Source of the DNA: Eupeodes corollae
Taxonomy: Eukaryota > Arthropoda > Insecta > Diptera > Syrphidae
DNA: 64,000 nucleotides
Direction of reading: 5' to 3'
NCBI RefSeq assembly: GCF_945859685.1
Contig: NC_079148.1
Coordinates: 26,671,946-26,735,945 of the forward strand
This document shows positions 1 to 12,333 of this stretch, one piece after another. Made by a program: the position numbers and the translations under genes. The notes beneath the pieces were generated by a model that had not been told where the DNA came from, searched no databases, and saw only the letters and a list, made by a program, of their open reading frames with translations. Numbering within the stretch: the first letter of the stretch is position 1; the number at the start of each line of letters is the position of its first letter.

Positions 1-1054
1 CATTGTTCCTATCTTATTGTCCTATACAAAATATATACTGCATGAGTATTCTAGATCTTATTTATTACGGAATATGAATGAATTTAAGCTATCGTATCTG
101 ATGTTATGACATTTAAGCCCCATTAATTAGAATTTTGTGTCCATAAACAAAATTGATGATCTTGAACTAGGGTTGTTAACGTTTCATGACCCAATTGTGA
201 GCACTAGACGAACAATTTTTAATTAATTTGAACGCCAAACTATTGCAATTCATTTTTACTCTAATTCCAATCTTTGCTTCGATACACAGACTAAACCCCA
301 TGGTTTAGAGCCCTGTGTATATATAACAAAAGTTACTTTCTAGAACTTATTTTTCTAGAGATATTATATCCCAATTGTGGGCAAAAGGTAGACCAATGTG
401 CCCATCCTCCTTTAAAGGCAAGAGTAGAAACTTGTAAAAGAACATTGAAAATAAATGATCTAAATGCTAGAACTCCAAGAAAAAGCTCTAAGTTAAACAA
501 AAAAAAACACATTGCCAATAGATAAGAGAGAAAGAAGCATCTTAATAGGCGTCTTTAGAAAGGAATGACGAAATATCATACTGAACTTCTTTAAGGCGAA
601 ATAAAAGACCTGCAACCGAATACTACAAAAAAAATATCTTAAGGAAGTTGTTAAATTTTCTGCAATTTTCCTGTACTTTCCATTACTCCAAGCCACTACT
701 TGGACCCGTATCGTTTATAACAAAATCAATCGTCCGATAAATTCGATATTAGCCAAAACAACTATTGACAAATTGAAAACCAATAATTAACATCTCAGCC
801 GATTCCACTCCGGTTTATGTTTTATCAGTTTAAAAAAAGGCTTATTAAATTCAATTATTTTCGTTGTCTATTTGTATTGCTACTATTTTGACCACAGATG
901 CATGTTACTCCCACAACGCAAGGCAATGCTTAAATTATGGTTTTTCTTTCTGCAAAATGTTTACAAATTTTGTTACTTAGTTCTTCTTTTTTTGAATTGG
1001 TTGTTACACTAACAAGATATTTAAATAAACGTCTTTTTTGTTGTCTAATTTCAG
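1..1054. other. Probable 5' intron or upstream DNA of the BTBD7 gene
   Basis: AT-rich sequence with no supported coding region. It ends in a polypyrimidine tract and CAG at about 1030-1054, which looks like a splice acceptor, so most of this stretch is probably intron whose upstream exon lies left of the window. Short open frames at 333-696 on the minus strand have no recognisable domain. Confidence 0.5.
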
Positions 1055-1269
1055 TGATCTTTTGATGATATGAACATTATTCGCTAATCAATCAGGCGGA
1101 AGGGGGTTGCAGAAGAAGTTTGGACACACAAAAGCACAACAATCCATTCTGCAACTGAATCTCTTACCGCCGCTGACGACAAACCTAAAACTAATAAAAA
1201 ACGTGTTGTTTTGAATTCAACACACAAATTTATCGAACATAAAAACACGAATAAACAAACTATAACAAA
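1055..1269 (+). other. Probable 5' UTR exon segment of BTBD7
   Basis: This stretch follows a good acceptor (T-rich tract then TTTCAG at 1049-1054) and runs without another clear acceptor to the ATG at 1270. It contains stops in the BTBD7 frame, as expected for untranslated leader. The start context AACAAAATGG fits the fly consensus. Confidence 0.5.
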
Positions 1270-4209
1270 ATGGGTGCCACAACCTCCTCGGACTATGCAA
1301 TGCCGTCGACCTCAGGAATGCAATCGACTTCGTCTGGTCTTGGCGGCAGCAGTGGTGGTCCCGGTGGAGGTCCGCATTTTCGTGAACAGAGGCGAAAACG
1401 AGTGACTGGGTTTGCAACGCTCAAACGAAAATTCATTCGCCGGCGTCGCTCATCGAAAGCCTGTGACCATGCCAGAGTACTACGAGACTTTGTATCGGAC
1501 TGGAGTCCTCTAGAATTGGCAGCCCTGTGTGAGGAATACGAAGCATTAGCTGCTCTCAAAGATCTCTCGGTGCAGGCTGAGTTGGCACGACCACCGGCGA
1601 CCACATTCAAGCAAGATCTGGCTAATTTATTTGACATGAAAACATGCACCGATTGTGATTTAGTATTCCGAGGAACTATCTTTCCCGTGCACAGATCGAT
1701 TCTTTCGTCAAGGTGTTCGTACTTTCGTGATCTATTAGCAGGGTGTCCGGGTTTCGGAGCACGTATCTGCCTTGAACTGCCATCTTCGCCAATCGACGTA
1801 CAAATGTTCTCATCACTGCTGCGCTACTTGTATACGGGTGATCTTTGTCCCCATGACCCAAGTATCGATATAAATCTTTTACGGCAATTAGGCGACGATT
1901 TTGGAACTCCAAATCCCCTGGAACACGATCTGAGATATTTATTGGAGACGGGAGACTATGCTGACGCAGCGCTGGTCTTCACCTCGGAAGGCAATGACTA
2001 TCACCGGCCTGATTCAGGCAGTTCGGAGTATGGCTTTCGACCGAAGCTGGAGCTGCCGTGCCACAAAGCCATTCTGAGTGCTCGATCGCCGTTCTTTCGA
2101 AATCTCATTCAACGGCGGACTCGAAATGTCGATGAATACACGGAACGGGCTCTGCACGTTCCAACACGCATCGTGCTAGACGAAACTGTGATTCCGAAGA
2201 GATATGCTCGTGTTCTGTTACATGCCATTTATTTGGACACTGTTGACTTGTCCCTGATCCTGAGAGGTGCTGGCAGTGGTAATAGCGCAGGTAGCCTCGG
2301 AGAAGTACACGCTCTCACTCACACAGGTCGGGCGCGTCCCACTCCACTGGAAGAAGCAATGGAGCTTTATCAAATTGGTCGATTCTTGGAGCTGGATATA
2401 CTAGCTCAAGGTTGCGAAGACCTGATACTGGAATGGCTGTCGCTGGACACACTGCCCACGGTATTAAAATGGGGAAATCAGCCACATGGCTCGGCATGGG
2501 TATTTCGGCAAGCATGTCAGTATTTACGTGAAGAGTTCTCGGCGGTCATATCATCACCAGTGTTGCATCAGTTGGATAAGACGCAGTTGATCTGCGCTCT
2601 ACAGAGCAACTTCCTGCAAGCATCGGAGCTGGAAGTGCTTCAGGCTGTCCTCAAGTGGGGCGAACAAGAACTAATTCGTCGCATGGAGGACCGTGAACCG
2701 AATCTCTTAAGTCACACCGCACATTCCGTTACACGGAAGGGTGTAAAGAAGCGTGATCTAAGCGATGTTGAGCTGAGGGAAATTTTGTCGGAGTTGCTGC
2801 CTCTGGTGCGAATGGATCATGTTCTCCCGCCAAATAGTGATATTCTCTGCCAGGCCATACGAAGAGGTCTCGTTAGCACACCACCATCGCATATGATCGG
2901 TGACGAACGCGAGAATCTACGTGTGAACGCTTGGATTCGGGGTGGCAAGAATCAAGGACTGTTTGTTCGACCTCGACTCTTCATGCCGTACTTTGAGGAG
3001 GTAAAGGCCCTCCTCGAGGATCGAATGGCAGCTTCGCATCACGTCGAGCTTCTGCGTATGCGACGCTCACGACACTTGCCCGATATTCCAGACACTTTGT
3101 ACATGGTGTCTCGAATGAATGCCGCTGGAAGTAGTGGTGTAGGTGCTCCCTCGGGGCCAGACAACATTGATATGTTAGCAGCTGCAGCTGCCATTCCCCC
3201 ACCTGACGGACCGACAATGACCGCAATGTTCAAACGCGAGCACAAATTACGTCAGTCGCCCATGTGCCAGAGGGCTCTGCTGCTTCCACTCTCTTCCAAG
3301 CACGAAATCAATCGCCAGATTCGACTGCGAGTGGTGCGCGAGTTCAATTTGCCTGACCCTGTGTCTGAATTGCTTGAGAGCACGTTGAGCAGTCAAGGTC
3401 AACAGGACGATGTTGCTGCCAACAATACGACACAGACTGATGACATCGACGATGATGATCAGACACCACCGCCATCGCCGGCGTTGGCTGGCGGCAATGA
3501 TGCCAACTCAGTACAAAACAATTTACCATGTTACAGTCGAAATATGACATTTCCGCGACAACATTTGAGTGTTGGTGGACCCTCCCATCATGGTTCAGGT
3601 GCTATCGGAGGAGGAGGGATGGGAGGAGGTGGAGGCTTAGGGGGTGGAGGTCTCGGTCTTGGTCTCGGTGGCGGTGGGAGTAGCTATGGATCAAGACACT
3701 CCTCGGGTCACAGAGTTGATTTGCCCGCCTTAATAACCGAAGGTGATTATCGGCAATTCGCACCGATGAATGATGGTGGTGTGGATGGAGCAAATGGCGG
3801 ATGTGAGGGAGGGCATTTGTCGGATATGATGCCCGATGTTGCCATGGCTACGGCTTCTTTGGGGCAATTGCATTTGGCTGGAGAGCCGCCGGATAGTTTG
3901 CAGTTGGATTTAGGTGATGGACCAAGTCACATCATGGGCGCAGCTGGACCAATTGGATTGCGGGGACTGCAGGTGAGTTAAAAGAGAAAATATACCTAGT
4001 AAACTATTATTGACCTTGATGTTAAATTATTTTGGAAAATTTATATTTATAAACTACTATTTTCATTTATTTAGCATCAGCTGCCGCCAAGCAACTACCA
4101 CCATTTTATGCAGCGTTCAGATTCTCCATTCGATGTTTTACGTCAAGGTCAGCCATCGCCAGCACCGCCGCAGGGGACATATAATTCAGGACCACCCAGA
4201 TATTTATAG
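1270..4209 (+). CDS. BTBD7: BTB/POZ domain-containing protein 7 (BTBD7) orthologue, two coding exons
   Basis: Coding exons are 1270-3972 and 4075-4209, joined in phase 0 across a 102-bp intron (CAG/GTGAGT donor, TTTAG acceptor), giving 945 residues. Reading through the donor would stop after two codons, so the splice is needed. The N-terminus MGATTSS fits an N-myristoylation site (Gly2, Ser6) and is followed by a strongly basic stretch, residues 41-62. The first BTB domain is about 125-195 (CDLVF, FPVHRSIL, LYTGDL). The second is about 228-385 (CHKAILSARSPFFRNL), followed by a BACK-type helical region to about 475 and a conserved middle part (REPNLLSHTAHSV, PDTLYMV). A Gly-rich run lies at about 776-807. 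Order and motifs match animal BTBD7, which in vertebrates is linked to epithelial cell dynamics and branching. The role in flies is inferred from orthology. No breaks are seen, so the gene appears functional. Confidence 0.93.
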
Positions 4210-5870
4210 AGTTTGAGAGTGGCCCCCGATGAGGGCCTTTATTTTAGCATGCCTTTTTGAAAAATATAAAACAAAACAAAAAAAATGTGTTATAAATAAT
4301 TTTAATGAGAACAAACAAAAACAAAATTCAAATTCAAGCTAAAATAAAGCGAACAAAAGAAACAAACTAAATTTATAAATATTATACATAAATTATAAAT
4401 TAAAAATAAAATTAAAAACAACAAAAAAAACACAAAAAAATTACGTTAATAATTAATTGTATTTAAATTATAAACAAAACGAAAAAAAATAATATTTATT
4501 AAAAAGAAAACAAAAAAAAACAACCTTAAATATTAACAAATATTATATATACACCATAAACAATATATATACATATTATAATAGAAATATGAATATATTT
4601 GAAAAAATAAAATACAAAATTTGATCAAAATTCAAGCGCACGATGTTATAAAAAAGAAAAAGAAGCATGAAGTGAAAACAAAAATTATAATATCTAAAAA
4701 CATTGCAAAATAAAACGAAAGAGAATAGAAAGAAAAGGAAAAAAGTGTGTATTTTTAAAAAGAAAAACAAAAACAAAATAGTTGCGCGTTCATTTTCTTT
4801 TTTTACTATTATTTTCAAAATTATTTTGTGATAAAGGATCTCCTTTTGTTAAAAAATGAAAGAAAAAAAATAAGAATAAGTTACAAAATTTTTCTTACTG
4901 CGCAAAATAATTGTTTCCATTTCCAATGGTCAAATTTAGAATCTAAATTAAAATTTAAACAAATTACAAAGACATTAAATTTCATAAGATTAAAAATTAA
5001 AAAAACAACAAAAAAAATGTGTGCGAATGACAGAAACAAAAACTATTTAAAAAAATAAAATAAAACGAAAAACGATTATTTTTATTGTTGTAGGACCTTA
5101 ATATGGCTTATAACAAAACACAAAACAAAACAACAACAAAAAAAGAATACAAATTGAAATTTAAATTAAATTACAAACAAAAAATATATTTAAAAAGAAA
5201 AGTGCAATACGATTTTTGCCAAGCAGAATTATATTTTTGAATTTATTACTAGCTCACAATTTTGTTACGCTTTTTTTTTATTCTCATACAACAAAAAAAC
5301 AAAAATCAAAGATAAGACAGTTCAAAACATTAACTGTCTTCATGCATTGGTTGTATTCTAAGTACTGATTAATTTAAATATCATCATCTCGCACTTACTT
5401 TTCATAATTTTCATATATTTATATTTTGTTTAATTTATGTAATTTTGGTTATATTGAGTTTATTTATACAAAATGAAAACTTGAGTATTTAAGCGTGGTT
5501 AAGTCCCGAGTGTAAATGAAAAAAAAATGTCATGTATCACACCTCATTTTTTTTTTCTTGAACATTAAATTTAAAGATTTAAAATTATATTCAAGTATTT
5601 AAAAATTGAGATTTAGCATTTCTAATTTTTGAGGACAAAAGAAGTTACGATAAATATATTTTTTTTTTGTATGGGACCTGCCTCTTTGAGTAATTAACAA
5701 ATCCTTCCTAAGTGCATCTCAAATAATTTGTTGTAAAATTCAAGGACACAGTAATGGTTGGTTAAGTCTGTACTACGTAGACCACAATTTTTTAATTGCA
5801 ATCTTAAAATATTGATAAGAAAGAATTTTGTTTCCATTTCACATAGAAATACGATAATTTCCTGTTATTA
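4210..5870 (+). other. BTBD7 3' UTR and A-rich downstream DNA
   Basis: This follows the TAG stop at 4207-4209. It is extremely A-rich on the plus strand with many AATAAA motifs, the first near 4342, so the mRNA could end at any of several sites. Small open frames here are low-complexity (Lys, Asn, Phe) and are not genes. Confidence 0.5.
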
Positions 5871-5879
5871 CCTGTGTTC

Positions 5880-6660
5880 CAGACCTAGTTTCAAACAGTC
5901 TCAGACACTTCAAAAGTTGTGCCTATTCTTACAAAAGAGAGCACATTTCCCCTTTTTGCCAGAAGTGAAAGAATGGTCGCATTCACAAAGCTAGTGGCTA
6001 CGTTGTCAAAATTCAACTAGCTTTGTGAATGCAGAATCAGAATAGTCAATCTGGAACTGTCATATTATTGACAAATACAAATATATAAAATAAGAAACAT
6101 TTTTGATTTAATAACTTTAACTTATCTTTTGTGTTTTTAAATTCAGTAAAATCAAATTTAAGACACAAGTCGAATGCTTTGTATTTGTATTTAAATACTG
6201 CATGATTTCTTTCATTTTGAATTCGTGTGTCTTTTTAGAGCAGCTGATTGAGAAACGTCAAAATCATTCAACAAAACACTACGTCGCGTCGGAGGGGTAA
6301 TTTCAACTATTTTTGTAGTTAGACTTAGCCAATCAGAATCCCTTGAATGCGACCAATTTCTTCTGGCGATTTCTGGGCTGGCTGTCAATTTCGATTTGAC
6401 GTTCACGCAAGTAATGACAGAAGAAAAATAATAATTGTCAATATTTATTGAAAATTGTAGTGATTTTTTGAGAAAAAAAATCATTTAAGTTTCATAATTT
6501 AAGGAATAATTTTATTTTTATTTAAAATAAATATACTTTCACTTGGTGCGAAAACCGTTTCAGACTTTTTGACAGCATTTCATCACCACTCTTTAAATTT
6601 GACATTTGACCAACTTTTAGTGCAAGAAATGTCTGAAACAGACTTATTGTGGAGTACCAC
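5880..6660 (-). repeat. Dispersed repeat M2, copy a, split by an M1 MITE
   Basis: The sequence on both sides of the MITE at 5975-6354 is, read on the minus strand, similar to one continuous stretch at about 30228-30770. Shared landmarks are GCACTAAAAGTTGGTCAAAT, GACAGCCAGCCCAGAAATC and CTCTCTTTTGTAAGAATA. The family is unnamed here. No coding capacity is seen, and it is probably a non-autonomous DNA transposon. Outer limits are approximate. Confidence 0.6.
5975..6354 (-). mobile_element. M1 MITE, copy a (3-bp AAT target duplication)
   Basis: The element begins GGTCGCATTCACAAAGC and ends GAATGCGACC, flanked by AAT at 5972-5974 and 6355-6357. Compared with the copy at 11414-11837 it is inverted and lacks about 25 bp just inside one terminus. 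It is non-coding. Terminal GG and a 3-bp duplication suggest PIF/Harbinger mobilisation. The M2 copy near 30650 supplies a related empty site. Confidence 0.75.
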
Positions 6661-9036
6661 TTGGTACCCTAATTTTTACATTTTACATAAACTTTTTGGG
6701 ATTGAGTAAGTCCTCAACTGATGTTATCGACATAAATATTGTTTCCGTTGACCAATTACCTGTTAACATACATATTCTATACAATATTTGAATACTTATC
6801 TATTTCATGTAAATATGAACAAAACAATAGATTTTCACATGAAATACCACCATTTGTGTTCAAAATCATTAAAACGGCATTATTTTCTTTCATTTATTTA
6901 AACAAAATAATTTTATGCGAGAACTTTTCATCTGTTCTTTGCTTTAAATTTTCTAGAGATGCAGGCTTTATCGTAGTAGGCAAAATTAATAAAATATGAA
7001 TTTTAAAGTTTTTCAAAAGTTATTGCCTTTGTCCTATTTTTTATCACAAGGCCCTGAGTTTCTATTTAAATGTTTAATCTGTGTGATATTTTAATCATGT
7101 TTTTTATTAGAATCTGAATGCTAGCACGCTTTTTATTACATACCAAGTTTTTTTTTTAATTTTTTTTTATATTTGATTTTATTTTTTTTACGAATCTCAT
7201 TTTATTATTAATTTATTTATTATCACAAATTACAAACAACCATAAAATACATGAAAAACGACAAAACGGTCAAACATTTATTCCGGAAAATAAAAAAAAA
7301 TAAAAAAGACAACGATATACGAGAAAATATATCTAATTGTTTTAATTATAATATATTTTTTAAATAAATTACATTCATGATGCAAAACCATCGACCATGA
7401 ATAACACAAAACAAAACAAATCTGATAAATAATTTAATTTTGTATCTATCAAATTATAATTACATACATACATAACAAATAATAATAAAAAATAATGAAA
7501 ACAAAAATACAAAATAAAATAATAATAATTTATTCTTCTTTAAGTATACTCATTACCTACATTAAAAAAGTAAATAAATAAAATAAAAGAAAAAACGAAA
7601 CAAAAACAAAAATAAAAATAAACAATATAAATACGCCACAACCAACATTATTATTATTATTATAAATAAAGTAAAATATAGTTAAAAGAAAATAAAATAA
7701 AACCATCAAAGTTTTTAGTGTAAAATAAACTTGATAACTAAAAAAACAACAACAACAACAAACAAAAAATAAAAATATTGTTTTTTCTTCCCCCAAAATA
7801 GACTGCTAAGTTTTACATTTATAATTTTAAAATAATAAATTAATTGTGTTAATAGTTTTTAAACATTATTATATAAATATAATCAATAGTTATAAAATTT
7901 AAATGAATTAAGTTGTTTTTTTTTTTGTGTAATTTACAATAAACGTATTATATAACAGAAAAATAAACATAAAATGCTTTTATTTCGAATTGTATATTAA
8001 TTTTTTAATTATGTTATTTACGTTTAAACTTATTATTTGGTTGATAAAATGATGCAGAAATATCGCTATGAACTTATCATAATATACTTAAAAAAGTCTT
8101 GTAAAGAAGATTCATCTGCAATTAACGTATAAACATTGAGACTAGTTTAAGGAGTGATGGATTAGTAATGAATGATTAATGACCAAAAAACACTTGAATC
8201 TCTGTTTTTCAATGGTGTTCTTCAGGCTTACGAAAGATGGGTGGTACGGAGAAGGTAGGTGAAGGTTTTGGTTTTGGGTGCCTCCTTAAACCAACCTGCT
8301 TTTTGGGAAAATTTCAAGCTGTCTCTAAAGGTCTAGACGTACTTCAAATAAAGGGCCATTATTTTTAAATTTTCTTCAACAGAAGTTAATACCAAAAATT
8401 TATCTAAAAACATAAAAGCTCCTTCAAGAAACAGACAAAAAAAAACATTTGTTTTCTTATTCACCCATATTGCAAAGATCAACTTTTAACTAATAAATTG
8501 ATGATTTTCATTCAATTTTATCAAATGGCGTTGTGACTGTCAATTACAAATATTGTTGACCCATATGTGAATATATGAACTCAAATCTGTACTAATGCAA
8601 AGTTCCAGACCGAAATTCGCAGAGTATGGATGAATCTAAAACAGAATGGCCTGTTCTACAGAAACAAGATCATTTTACTCCTCATCTTTGTCAACAAAGA
8701 GTTTATTAGAAATCATTTTGTTTTTATTGGTTTTTTAAATAATATTCGGGCGACTTTCCATTACCGCAGCACAAATTTCCTTCTGATCTTGTTTTTACAG
8801 TTAGGTAGGGGTCTCAATAGAATATATTTCAAATATTAAGACGACACATTTAAGTCACATTTTCTTTTTCGGACTTAAGCCTAATTTTTGTTGTATTTCA
8901 TTTTTTGAGCCTAAAACAATTTTGTTTGAATTGATAGCACGGCCGGCGGCGGCGTACTAACAGCTAATTATGTATGTAAGGAATCACTATAGGATTTGGG
9001 GTAGGTGCGAGTTTGGGTATATGCAAAGTACTTTTT
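6661..9036. other. AT-rich intergenic DNA, no gene seen
   Basis: Long A/T-rich and poly-A stretches, especially 7140-7980, with simple AAT and AAC repeats near 7640-7760. No conserved coding, RNA or TIR structure was recognised. Open frames here are low-complexity. Confidence 0.5.
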
Positions 9037-10335
9037 GCATTTAGCCTAAACCATTGGGTCGAAAGAGTTCAAACTTGGAAGTAGGTTATGAGCAGATTCG
9101 CGTTAGGCAATTTTTTCGTTTTTTTTTAAGATCAAACCTAACAGTGGCACCATACAATTTTTTTGGTCAAAAAATGAAGATTCGAGTTTTTTTGCAAAAA
9201 CAAACCGATATATTTTTTTTTTTAATTTTCTCTCAAACTTTATTTTTAAGTTGGTTTCTTTTAACAAGAAAAATATATTTTTGTAATGCTCAGGGAAGGT
9301 ACCGCTCGTAGAACCGTTATTTTGTTTCTCAATTTTCTCAGCAACTTATCAACGGATTTTAATAATTTTTTTTGAATAAGCTCTTTTATTGCCTTAACAA
9401 TATTTAATTATTAAAAGTGCAATTTCTTATTGTTTGGATTTAAAAAAAAAATATTGAACTTTTTTTCAAAATTCTATATCTCAAAAACGGGTCAACATTT
9501 TTTTACTAAATTCAAATGTAGAGCTAATATTTACAATCACTAAACAACTGCATACCAAAATTATTTTTAGAACAACATTCAGAAATTGTATATATACAAA
9601 ATTAAATTAAAAAAAACCGCTCTAACGATTTTCAAAAAAAAAATTTGAATAAAAGGTTTTTCCATTTCATAACTCAAATCCAAACGCACAAGAGTAAACA
9701 ACACATAAACAGCAGTTTCTAGTACCTGTTCGTATGCTTGTTTTTTTAAACTTTAACGAAAATAATAAACTGAACGTAAAAACTCTATGTTAGCGCTGAA
9801 AACTTGTAGGAAAGATTGATTGGATTGTAGTAAGTACCTTCTTTCATTATCATCATAAACATGTCTTTATCTATCTATCTGCATAAAGCTGAGGACGCCA
9901 AAGAACAATTCCCTATTCGTTTTAGACACCTACCACAACCAATAGGCGATAGCTTTAAAATTTAAACATACATGTTCTGCCTCTTTCTTGTCTTCAGATA
10001 ATTTATTTTCCATCCTGGTTCTTCCAATATGAAATTAAAATAAATCTATCCAAAGGAAAAAACTTTGAACGAACTAATTGAATACACAAACAATTGTTTT
10101 CGTTAAGTATGCTTACAAGTATTTTTCATTTCTGGGATGAGTTGTCCTAAGATGAGTTGTGTCTTGGCATGAATCGCGCGGGGTTTTTGACGAATCAAAT
10201 GGCATTTATATCTTTGAAGACAAACTTATTTTACAAAATATATTTTTTAATCTATAGTATAGGTAGTTTTTTAAACAGACTCTTTGCATACAGGAGCAAG
10301 TTCGTGCGACCCAGTCGTGCATTTTATTTATCTTA
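9037..10335 (+). repeat. Dispersed repeat R1, copy 1
   Basis: This sequence recurs in inverted orientation at about 55058-57265. Shared landmarks include CCATTGGGTCGA, GCAGATTCGCGTTAGGC, AGGTACCGCTC, ATCTCAAAAACGGGTCAAC, CAATAGGCGAT and GACCCAGTCGTGCATTTTAT. No open frame with a known domain was seen. It is probably a non-autonomous mobile element of unassigned class. Boundaries come only from where similarity between the two copies stops. Confidence 0.65.
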
Positions 10336-10369
10336 CAACAATTTTGACTTTGAAGATTAAATGTTTCTC

Positions 10370-10504
10370 TGCTTTATGTGAACAGCAGAAAGTTGTTTTT
10401 ATTTTTTAACAGCTATCTCAATACAGCTATCCAACTCGTTCAACAAGGTATCTAAAAATCTATATATCCAAGATACCCTATCCAACACGAGATTGAACGC
10501 AGCC
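10370..10504 (-). repeat. E2 element terminal fragment
   Basis: The last 130 bp match, in reverse orientation, the left end of the complete E2 element at 47379-48312. Shared parts are CAGAAAGTTGTTTTTATTTTTT, AACTCGTTCAACAAGGTATCTAAAAATC and the terminus GATTGAACGCAGCC. It is followed by AAT at 10505-10507, the 3-bp duplication expected for this group. Confidence 0.6.
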
Positions 10505-10507
10505 AAT

Positions 10508-10803
10508 GGTAGTGCACACTGGTTTTGACGTTTTGCAATCAGCTGATCGGTATGGACACTGGAATGAAATGAATCTTTCAGTATTTAAATACAAATATAA
10601 ATCAATCATATTATATCTTCAATTTGGCTTCATTGAATTTTAAAAGAAAAAAAAAACTATTTAAAGTTCTGAAAACACAAACATTTCTTGTTTTATATTT
10701 TGTATTTTTCATTAATGTGACAGTTTCGGATTGACTAGCAATTTTGCATGCACAAAACTAGTTGAATATTGACTACGTAGTCTCTAGCTTTGTAAATGAG
10801 CCC
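10508..10803 (+). mobile_element. M1 MITE, copy c (diverged)
   Basis: Flanked by AAT at 10505-10507 and 10804-10806. The interior tracks the copy at 11414-11837: GACGTTTTGCAATCAGCTGATCGG, CAGTATTTAAATACAAA, GATTGACTAGC and TTGACTACGTAG in order. The first about 120 bp are missing and the right terminus is eroded (GAGCCC for GCGACC). It is non-coding. Confidence 0.6.
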
Positions 10804-10805
10804 AA

Positions 10806-11175
10806 TCTCTTATTGCTTTGAAACCAGGCAGATAAGATCTTTGGATACCTTCTTGTTAGGTGTTAAAGAAAAGCTGATCGAAAACAGCTGCTTTGTCAAA
10901 AATGGAATACAAAGGTATATGTATTTTTGAAGAACAACTAATTCGTAGGTTTTTTTAGGTAAAAATTCAATGAATTTTTAAAATTTATACATTACGAACT
11001 TTGTTAACAAATAATTTTAGACTTCGAAATTATAATGTTTGTCTGCTTTTTGTGAGCACCTGAAAGTTGTTTCTATTTTTTTCCAATTACCTCAATTAAG
11101 GTAGCAGACTCGTTCAATAAAATATCAAAAAGTTCACCTATTTATTTTATTCTATCCAATACGAGATTAAACGCA
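10806..11175 (+). repeat. Short, internally deleted E2 copy
   Basis: It retains the E2 5' region (GGCAGATA, then AACAGCTG and TTTGTCAAAAATGG) with the first small exon ATGGAATACAAAG followed by GT. It also keeps the 3' end (CTGAAAGTTGTTTCTATTTTTTTCC to CCAATACGAGATTAAACGCAG). The middle exons of the 47.4-48.3 kb element are missing. This is a MITE-like deletion derivative. Confidence 0.5.
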
Positions 11176-11413
11176 GGTATTGTTACAAATTGTTTTAATA
11201 TCTTAGAATAATTAATGAACGAAAATCGTTAGAAATTGTTGAACTGTCAAACAAAAAATATCGAAAATGAAAAAAACTTTGTTTTTATAACTTTTAATCG
11301 TAAAATGAATGACAAAAGACACGATGAAACTGCTTTTCACTTTCTTGAGAAACATTGGCCAGTTAAATTCATTGTTTTCTCCTAAATAATTACTTGTTTG
11401 TACAGAAATCATT

Positions 11414-11837
11414 GGTCGCATTCACAAAGCTAGTGGCTACGTAGTCAAGGGATTCTGATTGGCTAAATCGAACTACAAAAGTAGTTGAAATTTCCCCTCC
11501 GACGTAGTGTAAAAAATTCGGCTACAAAGTTAGTGGAGAATGATTTTGACGTTTCACAATCAGCTGCTCGGTAAAAACACGAATCCAAAATAAAATAAAT
11601 CGTCCAGTATTTAAATACAAAAATCAATCATTCAAATTGTGTCTTAAATTTGATTTTATTGAATTTAAAAACACAAAAGATGAGTTAAAGTTATCAAATC
11701 AAAAATGTTTCTTATTTTATATATTTGCATTTATCAATAATATGACAGTTCAGATTGACTAGCTTTGTAGTGTAGTTTTGCATTCACAAAGCTAGTTGAA
11801 TTTTGACTACGTAGCCACTAGCTTTGTGAATGCGACC
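11414..11837 (+). mobile_element. M1 MITE, copy b, with perfect 35-bp TIRs
   Basis: Positions 11414-11448 and 11803-11837 are exact inverted repeats starting GGTCGCATTCACAAAGC. ATT flanks both sides (11411-11413 and 11838-11840). At 424 bp with no coding frame, this is the best-preserved copy and defines the family. Subterminal TTGACTACGTAG motifs recur inside. The perfect ends suggest recent movement. Confidence 0.85.
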
Positions 11838-12052
11838 ATTCCCTTTGACCGTTCAAAATTGTGAATTGTTATAAATCATAACTATTTGACACTTCATCAA
11901 TGAATTTAGGAACGATGTGATGACGTCGTAAAAACCTTAAAGTTTAGAAATGATAATGATTTACAGGAATTATGTAAATAAAAACAGACCTGAATGTGAT
12001 TATTTGTTGAATGTGAGCTTATTCAATAGGCTTTAAAATTCAAATAGAAAAT

Positions 12053-12060
12053 AAAAAAAA
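12053..12060 (-). terminator. Pol III T-run terminator of tRNA-Val
   Basis: Eight A's on the plus strand give eight T's on the minus strand, starting about 10 nt beyond the 3' end of the tRNA. This is the standard RNA polymerase III stop signal. Confidence 0.8.
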
Positions 12061-12069
12061 TATTCGACT

Positions 12070-12142
12070 TGGTTCCATCCAGGATCGAACTGGAGACCTT
12101 CTGCGTGTAAAGCAGACGTGATAACCGCTACACTATGGAACC
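12070..12142 (-). tRNA. tRNA-Val (anticodon UAC)
   Basis: A 73-nt cloverleaf on the minus strand. The acceptor stem is GGTTCCA paired with TGGAACC, with discriminator A. The D arm with GGTTATC holds the A box. The anticodon stem is TCTGC/GCAGA with loop TTTACAC, so the anticodon is UAC. The T arm with GTTCGATCC holds the B box. No intron. CCA is not encoded, as normal for a eukaryote. It reads GUA valine codons. All stems pair, so it is likely functional. Confidence 0.95.
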
Positions 12143-12333
12143 ACATGAAAATTTTGGGGTAAAAAAAACTACATCAACATGTTCGATTTCTTAGGTGTAT
12201 AGATACATTTCTTAGGTAAATATTACAATAAATACTTTTATTTGTATGAATTTTTTATAGTTCATTATTAAACTTCTAGAAAAACTAATACAAAATGTTT
12301 TAATTACATTGGAGGTAATGCTTATATTTTCAA

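Noticed and set aside
1293..3793. Several antisense open frames across the BTBD7 coding exon
   Set aside because: Shadow frames of a conserved plus-strand gene with no domains of their own.
7557..7796. Phe/Cys-rich minus-strand open frame
   Set aside because: Low-complexity translation of poly-A and AAC repeats.
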